Positions 1-5,012 of a DNA stretch of 5,110 bases are shown piece by piece. Position 1 is the stretch's first letter, and every line of letters starts with the position of its first letter. The translations under genes were made by a program, and so were the position numbers. Under the pieces are notes generated by a model, which saw only the letters and a list, made by a program, of their open reading frames with translations, was not told the DNA's origin and did not search any database. Source of the DNA: Prevotellaceae bacterium (GTDB lineage Bacteria; Bacteroidota; Bacteroidia; Bacteroidales; UBA932); NCBI GenBank assembly GCA_031264875.1, contig JAISDK010000272.1, positions 1-5,110 on the forward strand, written 5' to 3'.

Positions 1-1
1 G

Positions 2-106
2 TATGGCTATCGCAATTGCCCTTTCGAGCGCGAGGCTTATGATAATGAGGGAAATGTTGATTATTTGAGATTTAGAAATGCGTTTGAGTGGAAAAAATAT
101 TTATGA
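2..106 (+). CDS. C-terminal end of an unrecognised protein (5' truncated by window)
   Basis: An open frame enters from the left edge and ends at TGA 104-106, giving 34 residues. They are rich in charged and aromatic residues and end in FEWKKYL. I do not recognise the family, and no membrane segment or catalytic motif is visible in the part present. The next gene starts 3 nt after this stop, so the two are probably co-transcribed rightward and end at the terminator at 389-427. The position behind a tRNA-linked integrase makes it likely to be element cargo, but that is inference. The frame could also be chance, because 34 open codons is weak evidence by itself. The tight spacing to the next start is the main support. 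Confidence 0.5.
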   Translation, partial: YGYRNCPFEREAYDNEGNVDYLRFRNAFEWKKYL

Positions 107-109
107 TAT

Positions 110-379
110 ATGAAATTAGAGATTAAAAAGTTGAAATTTACGGATTTGTCGGGGAATGATATTCCTATCGATGTTGATGAGCTTTGCCGGATGCTGGGGA
201 ATTTTATTTATGTCAGTATGCCGGATTTGAGATGGCTGAGTGTTGCACAGGGTATTCATGAAAACGGGGAATGTTTTCTTGATGAACATGAAACGGATCA
301 ACTTAAAGGTTTGATTGCTTCAGATAGTTGCGGACTGATTATTGCTGTGAAAGCTGCGCTGATGGAAAGTCTGGCGTGA
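110..379 (+). CDS. Hypothetical small acidic protein (89 aa)
   Basis: The 89-codon frame runs from ATG 110 to TGA 377-379. The N-terminus (MKLEIKKLKF) is lysine-rich. The rest is acidic, with DIPIDVDELCRMLGN near residues 17-31 and a stretch reading GECFLDEHETDQLKG near 53-67. The end is hydrophobic and alanine-rich (about residues 74-89), too short and too interrupted for a confident membrane helix. It has three cysteines and no zinc-ligand pattern. I do not recognise the family. It lies 3 nt behind the preceding partial gene and 9 nt before a strong terminator, so it is the last gene of a rightward operon that converges on the integrase. The reverse-strand frame over it is shorter and is taken as a shadow. 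That the protein is real is likely; its role is unknown. Confidence 0.65.
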   Translation: MKLEIKKLKFTDLSGNDIPIDVDELCRMLGNFIYVSMPDLRWLSVAQGIHENGECFLDEHETDQLKGLIASDSCGLIIAVKAALMESLA

Positions 380-388
380 GGAAATGCT

Positions 389-427
389 AACAAAACCGGC
401 GGTTTCGACTGCCGGTTTTGTTTTGAG
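389..427 (+). terminator. Intrinsic terminator with UUCG tetraloop
   Basis: The arms AACAAAACCGGC (389-400) and GCCGGTTTTGTT (411-422) are perfectly complementary over 12 bp. The stem extends inward by G-U, G-C and U-A pairs to leave the loop UUCG (404-407), 15 pairs in all. T-rich sequence (TTTTGTTTT) spans the distal arm and tail. It begins 9 nt after the stop at 379 and closes the rightward operon. It may also act on leftward transcripts leaving the integrase gene, although the tail on that side is less T-rich. Confidence 0.88.
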
Positions 428-449
428 GGCGCTTGAGGGGCTTAAGATT

Positions 450-502
450 GCAAGGCTGGAGCCTTGCTTTTAACACGACGCAGTCTGGAGACTACGCCGA
501 GC
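450..502. repeat. Pair of CTGGAG-centred REP-like palindromes
   Basis: Two dyads lie side by side with centres 29 bp apart, and both have GG at the centre of CTGGAG. The first is perfect: GCAAGGCT (450-457), GG, AGCCTTGC (460-467), followed by TTTT. The second is CGCAGTCT (479-486), GG, AGACTACG (489-496), with one mismatch in eight and weaker pairing further out. The segment 483-502 matches 4723-4742 at 18 of 20 positions, differing only in the central GG versus CC. Such short palindromes resemble REP elements mobilised by Y1-type REP-associated transposases, but no such gene is present here. They fall between the convergent operon end and the integrase stop. Confidence 0.6.
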
Positions 503-527
503 GAGACTTTAAGGAGTTGATATGGCG

Positions 528-1766
528 CTAATCGAAAATGTCGGGAATGTTCCTGATTTTCTTGGATTCTTCGTTGTCGTGCCGCTTGAGGTATATTTCT
601 GTTGTCTCCAGTTTTGTGTGTCCGAGGTGATTGCGAATTTCAATGATTGATACTCCGTTTCGTGCAAGATTTACAGCTCCGGTGCATTTGAGGGAATAGA
701 ATTTGTAACTCTTGGGTAGCCCGAGGCGTTCTTTGATTTTGTTAAATCGGTCGCGTAATGTGTTTTTGCCGAATGGCAGTGTTCCGGGCTTTCCGTTCCT
801 GCCTAATACGTAAAAATTGCTGTCGTATTTATCTAAACGCCAGACGTTGATCAGGTAGTCTAAAAAGACGTCGGGTATTACGACTTTTCTTAGTCTGCCG
901 GTTTTGGCGTTTTCGGATGTTACGGTTACTTTGCTTCGATTTCTGCTGAAGTCAATGTGCTCGATTTTTAATAAACGTATTTCATAGCCAGGTCTCATTC
1001 CACAGTAGTATTCAAATCGACATGCTAACCCCACTTGTGGATCGCATTTGTCTATCTCGGTTATTAATTTTTTCAGATCGCTTTCTTCGATGAGTTCTGC
1101 GGCGTTGTCTCCTGTTCTCCAGTTCTCGGGAATGTCGTACATTGGATTGTCGGTTATGCCTCCTTTTTTTATTATGAACTGAAATAGTGTGTATAACAGG
1201 TATCGATATGATTCGTATGTGTGCTTGCACATTTTTCGGTCGTCTTTTAAAAAATCGAAAAAGGCTTTGACGTCGGTGTTTGTTATTGCTGATATGTCGT
1301 GCATTGACAGACTTTTTGAATGTAACCAGTTGCCGAATACTCGATACCGACTTTTGTATGTGTCGATTGTGTCTTTTGAGGCTTTTTGCTTGCTGAGCGT
1401 TTCGTCTATGTATATGGACGCCCAAAAGGTGTAGTTGTTGTTTGAATTAACTTGCTGCTTGTAAAATCTTGCTGTCGAGGCGTACTGTAGCTGGTCTTCG
1501 TGTACTGTCTCGGTGATGTCACTGAATATTGTCCACCCGTTGTTTAACTTGTGCCTGAGCTTCTCTATTATCTCTTCCCCTAACTTCTCCCTGCTCTCGA
1601 CATCTGTGAGGTCGTTGATGTTGCAACTGTCTAATTTCTCGAAACGCTTGCGATACATCTCCCCGTCTCTTGGATTGCGCTGAGATACTTCTACGTACCA
1701 CCGCTTCTTGAGGTCGCCGTTCCTATTACATAGCTTCGGCATAATCAAAATTTTTTTTCTACGCAT
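528..1766 (-). CDS. Tyrosine recombinase / phage-type integrase
   Basis: This 412-residue site-specific recombinase most likely integrates and excises the element at the neighbouring tRNA-His. Residues about 10-80 form an N-terminal arm-DNA-binding region (RWYVEVSQRNP then a charged helix). Residues about 112-205 form the SAM-like core-binding domain, and about 222-400 the catalytic domain. Visible catalytic residues are R258 in CGMRPG, the beta-hairpin lysine probably K288, H383 in LGH, and the nucleophile Y392 in EIYLKR. The box-II HxxR is replaced by YSLK (357-360), followed by C361 where His is usual. From memory, a Bacteroidota integrase group reads YSWKHTG here, so the Lys is probably normal for the subfamily and the Cys less so. 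Length is normal and the frame is intact. ATG 1766 gives the full frame; ATG 1742 (MPKLCNRNGD) is a plausible alternative start, since 1766 lies in a hairpin and an A8 run follows it. Confidence 0.92.
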   Translation of the reverse strand: MRRKKILIMPKLCNRNGDLKKRWYVEVSQRNPRDGEMYRKRFEKLDSCNINDLTDVESREKLGEEIIEKLRHKLNNGWTIFSDITETVHEDQLQYASTARFYKQQVNSNNNYTFWASIYIDETLSKQKASKDTIDTYKSRYRVFGNWLHSKSLSMHDISAITNTDVKAFFDFLKDDRKMCKHTYESYRYLLYTLFQFIIKKGGITDNPMYDIPENWRTGDNAAELIEESDLKKLITEIDKCDPQVGLACRFEYYCGMRPGYEIRLLKIEHIDFSRNRSKVTVTSENAKTGRLRKVVIPDVFLDYLINVWRLDKYDSNFYVLGRNGKPGTLPFGKNTLRDRFNKIKERLGLPKSYKFYSLKCTGAVNLARNGVSIIEIRNHLGHTKLETTEIYLKRHDNEESKKIRNIPDIFD

Positions 1767-1787
1767 ACTTCTAAATTTTTTGCGTAG
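1759..1787 (-). promoter_or_regulatory. Inverted repeat over the integrase start codon
   Basis: CTACGCA (1759-1765) and TGCGTAG (1781-1787) are perfect 7-bp arms separated by 15 bp. In the leftward mRNA the downstream arm contains the UG of the start codon at 1766-1764, so a hairpin would partly hide that start. As DNA it could instead be an operator or a recombinase or accessory-factor site. The dyad is seen directly; its role is inference. If translation starts at 1742, the hairpin would lie wholly in the leader. Confidence 0.45.
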
Positions 1788-1827
1788 GAATGATCCTTTT
1801 TATCTGTTTTCTAACATGCTTCTTTTC

Positions 1828-1895
1828 TTACTGTATCTGCTTGATACTTACTGACGATTTCCTTAATTGTATCTTGTTGTATTTAATTGTATCTT
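1828..1895. repeat. Direct repeats resembling integrase arm-type sites
   Basis: The 13-mer TTAATTGTATCTT occurs at 1863-1875 and again at 1883-1895, exactly 20 bp apart, so both copies sit on nearly the same face of the helix. A third, weaker copy (TTACTGTATCTG) is at 1828-1839, sharing TGTATCT. All lie between the integrase start and the tRNA-His 3' end, where arm sites bound by the N-terminal domain of a tRNA-targeting integrase are expected. The 9-mer TTTTCTAAC is also duplicated at 1807-1815 and 1925-1933. No gene is seen in 1767-1948. Binding by this integrase is inferred. Confidence 0.5.
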
Positions 1896-1948
1896 TATCG
1901 CTTTCGGTCTCTTGTAATACTCTATTTTCTAACGATTTAACATGTTTG

Positions 1949-1997
1949 GGTGGAAGAGGGGATTCGAACCCCCGGCCTTCAGAGCCACAATCTGACG
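1949..1997 (-). other. Probable attachment site: 3' half of tRNA-His
   Basis: An integrase gene lies 182 bp beyond the tRNA 3' end and reads in the same direction, with arm-like repeats between. Elements with this layout usually recombine within the anticodon-loop to T-arm portion and restore the tRNA 3' end. The element would extend leftward, with the second att copy outside the window. I found no duplicate of the tRNA 3' end in 1-1948, so the exact core cannot be set. The limits given cover the anticodon loop to position 73. Confidence 0.4.
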
Positions 1998-2023
1998 CTC
2001 TAACCAACTGAGCTACGACCACC
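1949..2023 (-). tRNA. tRNA-His (anticodon GTG)
   Basis: The reverse strand folds as a cloverleaf. The D stem is GCTC/GAGC and the anticodon stem TCAGA/TCTGA with loop TTGTGGC, giving anticodon GTG, which reads His codons. The T arm is GGGGG, TTCGAAT, CCCCT. The His-specific extra G at position -1 (2023) faces C73 (1949). CCA is not encoded (CAA follows). The acceptor stem pairs at 1-72 to 4-69 and at 7-66, but 5-68 is U-U and 6-67 is C-U. The 3' strand CTTCCAC would fit GTGGAAG perfectly, whereas the gene has GTGGTCG. It is adjacent to an integrase on its 3' side, so its 3' half may have been supplied by an integrated element. Confidence 0.93.
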
Positions 2024-2044
2024 ATTTTGGCTTAAAAAAGCGCG

Positions 2045-2074
2045 CAAAGGTAATTCTTTTTTTCAGTTTACAAA
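2045..2074 (-). promoter_or_regulatory. Bacteroidota-type promoter of tRNA-His
   Basis: On the reverse strand TTTG (2074-2071) is followed after 18 nt by TACCTTTG (2052-2045). This matches the TTTG / TAnnTTTG promoter of the primary Bacteroidota sigma factor. The -7 box lies 21 nt upstream of the tRNA 5' end at 2023, leaving a short leader for RNase P to remove. Confidence 0.8.
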
Positions 2075-2126
2075 AATTCGCTTAGCTTTGTCAGCGTCAA
2101 AGCGGCATACTTTGACGTGCGAATTT
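2074..2126. promoter_or_regulatory. Two-tier dyad between divergent tRNA-His and helicase genes
   Basis: The outer arms AAATTCGC (2074-2081) and GCGAATTT (2119-2126) and the inner arms CGTCAAAG (2095-2102) and CTTTGACG (2110-2117) are all perfect 8-bp matches. The outer left arm touches the -33 box of the tRNA promoter. The structure could be an operator or a cruciform-prone element. If part of the helicase leader it could be an RNA structure, but no clear plus-strand TAnnTTTG was found, so whether it is transcribed is unknown. Confidence 0.4.
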
Positions 2127-2256
2127 ACTGTTTAAAAACTAATAAACTACAAGGTTATAGGATATTGGAATTTTGTAATGCCAAAATAAGCAGAGGAGGA
2201 GCAGTTTTGTTTTGTTTGCATTTATAATTAGAAAAAACGATAAAATTTGTAATATT

Positions 2257-4566
2257 ATGAAGGATATTTTAGCAGATTTAAGCCCCGTACAGCAGGAAGC
2301 CGTAAAATGTATCGATGGCCCGAGTTTGATCATTGCCGGAGCAGGTTCCGGAAAAACAAGAGTATTGACATACAAGATTGCCTACCTGCTGATGAATAAT
2401 GTCCCCCCAAAGTCGGTGCTGGCTTTGACATTTACCAACAAGGCAGCGCGGGAAATGAAAGAACGCATAGCCAAAGTTGTGGGCAAACAGGCAAACAAAC
2501 TGTGGATGGGAACTTTTCACTCGATATTTTCGAGAATCTTACGTGCCGAAGCAGAGGCGATAGGGTTCACGCCAAACTTCACAATATACGACACTACCGA
2601 TTCGCTGAGTATATTGAAAAGTATTATCAAGGAAATGGACCTGAATGACAAAATATATAAAGACAGAGAAGTATTTGGCAGAATATCAATGGCAAAAAAC
2701 TGTCTGATGACGCCCGCTTCCTATACCTCCAGCATTATGTTGACCGAAGAAGACATCAAATCGCACCGGCCTAAAATCTCGGGAATATACCAGAGATATG
2801 TCATGAAATGTCGAAACGCAAATGCCCTGGATTTTGATGACCTGCTGCTATATACCAATATTCTGTTTCGCGATTATCCCGAAATACTGAAAAAATACCA
2901 GCAATGGTTCAAATATATTCTGGTTGATGAATATCAGGACACAAACGTGGCACAATATCTTATTGTTAAACGGTTAGCCGAGATCTACGGCAATATCACC
3001 GTTGTAGGCGACGATGCACAGAGCATTTACTCGTTTAGAGGTGCAAAAATCGAAAATATCCTGAATTTCAGGAAAGACTATCCGAATTATTCCGAATTTA
3101 AACTGGAACAAAACTACCGTTCAACAAAAGTAATCGTTAATGCAGCCAACAGCCTTATTGCCAAGAATAAAAAGCAGCTGAAAAAAGTCTGTTTCTCCGA
3201 AGGCGAAGTAGGCGAGAAAATAGAAATTATACGGGCATTTACCGATCAGGAAGAAGGCCAGTTAGTTGCATCTTCGATTGTGGACACGGTATATTGCAAA
3301 CAGGTAAACTATTCCGACATAGCAATCCTTTACAGAACAAATGCACAGTCGAGAATATTCGAGGACTCTCTCAGGCGAAGGAACATCGCCTACAAAATAT
3401 ACGGAGGAATTTCGTTTTATCAGCGTGCCGAAATAAAGGACGTTCTGGCCTACATGCGACTGACCGTAAATACTCAAGACAATGAGGCCATGAGCAGAAT
3501 TATCAACTATCCCGTTCGGGGAATAGGCAGTAACACAATGGACAAGCTGCAGTCCTATTCCTCCAGCAATAACATCAGTTTATGGGAAGTCATAAACCGG
3601 GTATTATCAAGCAGGCTGATATCAACACAATTGAACCTGAAAGAGTCCACACTTAAAAGACTCGCCGATTTCAAGGAAATGATAGAATCGTTCATACAGA
3701 AAGTAAATACGGAAGATGCCTACACCTTTGCCATGAACGTAGTCAAACGGGCAGGAATTATGACTGATCTTCAGCTGAATAAAACTCCCGACGGCGTATC
3801 GCGTATCGAAAACATCGAAGAACTTTTGCACGGAATAAAAGAATATGCAAAAATTTCCGAAAGCAAGGAAAAAGGGGTGATGATAGTAGAATATCTGCAA
3901 AATGTCTCCCTGATAACCGATATGGACAGTAACACGGCCAAAGACCATAATAAGGTGACACTGATGACAATACATTCAGCCAAAGGATTGGAATTCAATT
4001 ATGTCTATATCGTAGGGATGGAGGAAGGGCTTTTCCCCGGACCCAATTCCATCCAGTCGGAAAATTTGCTGGAAGAAGAGCGTCGCCTTTTCTATGTTGC
4101 ACTGACACGTGCGGCAGTCAAGGTCACGATTTCATTTGCGCAGACAAGATGCCGCTGGGGAAATATGATTTCATCCGCACCAAGCCGTTTTTTACACGAT
4201 ATTGACAGTGCATATCTGTCAGTTAATTATCTCGAGCCTTATGATAAATTTGATACAAAAGAAAGAACTCCATTGCGTCTTCCGTACAAGAAACTTGACA
4301 AACCGAAAATTACCGACGGCTCGTCGAAACAGAAAAAAAAGTATCGACAGGAAGAAGTCATCGATATATCCGCTCTGCCAATCGGAACGGAAGTGGAACA
4401 TGCGCGGTTCGGACGGGGACGTGTTGTAGAAGTTGAAATCGAAGGAAAGGAGGCGAGAGCAAGAGTAGATTTTTACAATGCCGGAATACGAACTTTGATA
4501 CTCAAATTTGCACAGCTTTACATCGTAAATGATGATGATAATAATAATGATGAGCAAGATTCCTGA
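2257..4566 (+). CDS. uvrD: UvrD/PcrA-type superfamily 1 ATP-dependent 3'-5' DNA helicase
   Basis: This 769-residue cytoplasmic helicase unwinds DNA in nucleotide excision and related repair and clears stalled complexes. All SF1A motifs are present: Q-motif region LSPVQQEAV (8-16), Walker A AGAGSGKT (27-34), Ia TFTNKAA (58-64), Ib MGTFHS (84-89), Walker B VDEYQD (223-228), III GDDAQSIYSFRGA (251-263), IV-region QNYRST and ILYRTNAQSR (285-366), V TIHSAKGLEF (571-580) and VI RRLFYVALTRA (609-619). After a basic linker (about 670-698), residues 709-757 (IGTEVEHARFGRGRVVEVE onward) form the Tudor-like fold that binds RNA polymerase in UvrD/PcrA. The tail is DDD-NNN-DEQDS. ATG 2257 is chosen because the family usually begins close to this point. 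A TTG at 2212, 12 nt after a GAGGAGGA stretch, would add 15 atypical residues. It is transcribed alone, divergent from tRNA-His. The choice between uvrD, pcrA and paralogues is a naming matter. Confidence 0.97.
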   Translation: MKDILADLSPVQQEAVKCIDGPSLIIAGAGSGKTRVLTYKIAYLLMNNVPPKSVLALTFTNKAAREMKERIAKVVGKQANKLWMGTFHSIFSRILRAEAEAIGFTPNFTIYDTTDSLSILKSIIKEMDLNDKIYKDREVFGRISMAKNCLMTPASYTSSIMLTEEDIKSHRPKISGIYQRYVMKCRNANALDFDDLLLYTNILFRDYPEILKKYQQWFKYILVDEYQDTNVAQYLIVKRLAEIYGNITVVGDDAQSIYSFRGAKIENILNFRKDYPNYSEFKLEQNYRSTKVIVNAANSLIAKNKKQLKKVCFSEGEVGEKIEIIRAFTDQEEGQLVASSIVDTVYCKQVNYSDIAILYRTNAQSRIFEDSLRRRNIAYKIYGGISFYQRAEIKDVLAYMRLTVNTQDNEAMSRIINYPVRGIGSNTMDKLQSYSSSNNISLWEVINRVLSSRLISTQLNLKESTLKRLADFKEMIESFIQKVNTEDAYTFAMNVVKRAGIMTDLQLNKTPDGVSRIENIEELLHGIKEYAKISESKEKGVMIVEYLQNVSLITDMDSNTAKDHNKVTLMTIHSAKGLEFNYVYIVGMEEGLFPGPNSIQSENLLEEERRLFYVALTRAAVKVTISFAQTRCRWGNMISSAPSRFLHDIDSAYLSVNYLEPYDKFDTKERTPLRLPYKKLDKPKITDGSSKQKKKYRQEEVIDISALPIGTEVEHARFGRGRVVEVEIEGKEARARVDFYNAGIRTLILKFAQLYIVNDDDNNNDEQDS
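4528..4551 (+). repeat. Trinucleotide tract encoding the Asp/Asn tail of the helicase
   Basis: AAT, three GAT, three AAT and one GAT run in frame as codons 758-765 and encode N-DDD-NNN-D just before the stop. Slippage in threes would change only tail length, so it should be tolerated. It lies outside the conserved Tudor-like fold. Confidence 0.7.
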
Positions 4567-4645
4567 TTCCCGAAAAATTGACCCGTTGCAATGTTTGCCC
4601 GAAACGGTTATACCTGCCATCCGACGACTGAAACCCGCCGGTTAG
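4550..4645 (+). CDS. Possible 31-residue ORF overlapping the helicase stop
   Basis: ATG 4550 (or 4547) opens a frame in a different register that ends at TAG 4643-4645. The product begins MSKIPDSRK and ends RRLKPAG, is basic and has one cysteine. The 17-bp overlap with the helicase gene is of the kind seen in translational coupling, but the start lies in the GAT/AAT tract, where ATG triplets arise by chance. The 3' part overlaps an inverted repeat. I recognise no family and consider it more likely spurious than real. Confidence 0.15.
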   Translation: MSKIPDSRKIDPLQCLPETVIPAIRRLKPAG

Positions 4646-4654
4646 CAGGTATAA
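4608..4654. repeat. 10-bp inverted repeat downstream of the helicase
   Basis: TTATACCTGC (4608-4617) and GCAGGTATAA (4645-4654) are perfectly complementary across a 27-nt spacer. No T-run follows, so it is not a standard intrinsic terminator, although it may shape or protect the 3' end of the helicase mRNA. It directly abuts the composite repeat that begins at 4654. Confidence 0.5.
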
Positions 4655-4782
4655 TTGGGCTAAAGCTCAATGCCGTCAATTTAAGGCTTAATGCTGTCGA
4701 TTAAAATCCTGCGCTCGGCGTAGTCTCCAGACTACGCCGAGCCGGTATTTTACGCTTAAATTGACGACATTGGGCTAAAGCT
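4654..4782. repeat. Composite inverted/direct repeat element
   Basis: ATTGGGCTAAAGCT is repeated directly at 4654-4667 and 4769-4782 and bounds the element. Inside, AATGCCGTCAATTTAA (4669-4684) has a degraded direct copy 21 bp on (4690-4705) and an inverted copy at 4756-4771. Aligning 4659-4685 with the complement of 4755-4781 gives 23 of 27 matches, so most of the segment could form one long hairpin around the central palindrome at 4713-4742. No convincing coding frame lies here. It resembles a MITE or REP-cluster element, and its class cannot be fixed without other copies. It lies in the 446-bp gap between the helicase and the next gene. Confidence 0.65.
4713..4742. repeat. 30-bp near-perfect palindrome (REP-like)
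   Basis: GCTCGGCGTAGTCT (4713-4726) and AGACTACGCCGAGC (4729-4742) are perfect 14-bp complements around CC. This forms a very stable hairpin in DNA or RNA. The right arm and core recur at 483-502 with GG instead of CC. It may stop or protect helicase transcripts, but only a short T-run (ATTTTA) follows a few bases later. Confidence 0.75.
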
Positions 4783-4901
4783 TTGTAAAAATTGCAACAA
4801 TACAGTTTGCGGAAGGTCTGGAGTTTTAATCTTATTTGCTGTAGCGGAACATTGTTTTATTAACGTGTTTTCTCACAGAATTGCCGATTTTTTAAAAAAT
4901 A

Positions 4902-4931
4902 TTTGCCGGATCGAATTTTTGTTTACTTTTG
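4902..4931 (+). promoter_or_regulatory. Bacteroidota-type promoter for the gene at 5013
   Basis: TTTG (4902-4905), an 18-nt spacer and TACTTTTG (4924-4931) match TTTG / TAnnTTTG. Spacing is identical to the tRNA-His promoter. Transcription should start near 4938, giving a leader of about 75 nt. Confidence 0.78.
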
Positions 4932-4944
4932 CACCCGGTTTATA

Positions 4945-4970
4945 GATGTTTAATAATATGTAAAAACATC
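4945..4970 (+). promoter_or_regulatory. Small hairpin in the leader of the gene at 5013
   Basis: GATGTTT (4945-4951) and AAACATC (4964-4970) pair over 7 bp around an A/T-rich 12-nt loop, close to the predicted transcript 5' end. A stem this close to the 5' end may stabilise the mRNA. It matches no riboswitch class I know, and the leader is too short for most. Confidence 0.3.
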
Positions 4971-5012
4971 GAAACTATTTGAAATATTTGTATTTAATGT
5001 GATTTAACAGAC

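Noticed and set aside
450..502. CRISPR array
   Set aside because: There are only two palindromes of different sequence, with no regular spacers of CRISPR length and no cas genes.
522..650. Short plus-strand frame starting at ATG 522 with AAGGAG upstream
   Set aside because: It lies antisense to the conserved catalytic end of the integrase, and Bacteroidota genes seldom depend on such a ribosome site.
1012..1425. Minus-strand 137-codon frame inside the integrase gene
   Set aside because: It is a shifted frame rich in Arg, His and Ser overlapping the intact integrase, typical of a shadow.
1790..2011. Plus-strand 73-codon frame and minus-strand 65-codon frame across the tRNA region
   Set aside because: Both read through the tRNA-His gene and the A/T-rich repeats; the composition is that of noncoding DNA and the tRNA is certain.
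2241..2249. TAAAATTTG as a -7 box for the helicase gene
   Set aside because: It has one base too many between TA and TTTG, and transcription would begin at about the start codon, so support is too thin.
2212..2256. TTG start adding 15 residues to the helicase
   Set aside because: A GAGGAGGA stretch lies 12 nt upstream, but the added residues are unlike the family and ATG 2257 gives the usual N-terminus.
3622..3998. Three overlapping minus-strand frames within the helicase gene
   Set aside because: They are antisense to conserved helicase codons, with improbable composition and no promoter.
4219..4620. Minus-strand 133-codon frame over the helicase 3' end
   Set aside because: It contains a poly-Ile run produced by the antisense of the GAT/AAT tract and covers the conserved Tudor-like domain.
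4816..4823. GTCTGGAG as a third REP-like copy
   Set aside because: The flanks are not complementary, so only an 8-mer match remains, which can be chance.
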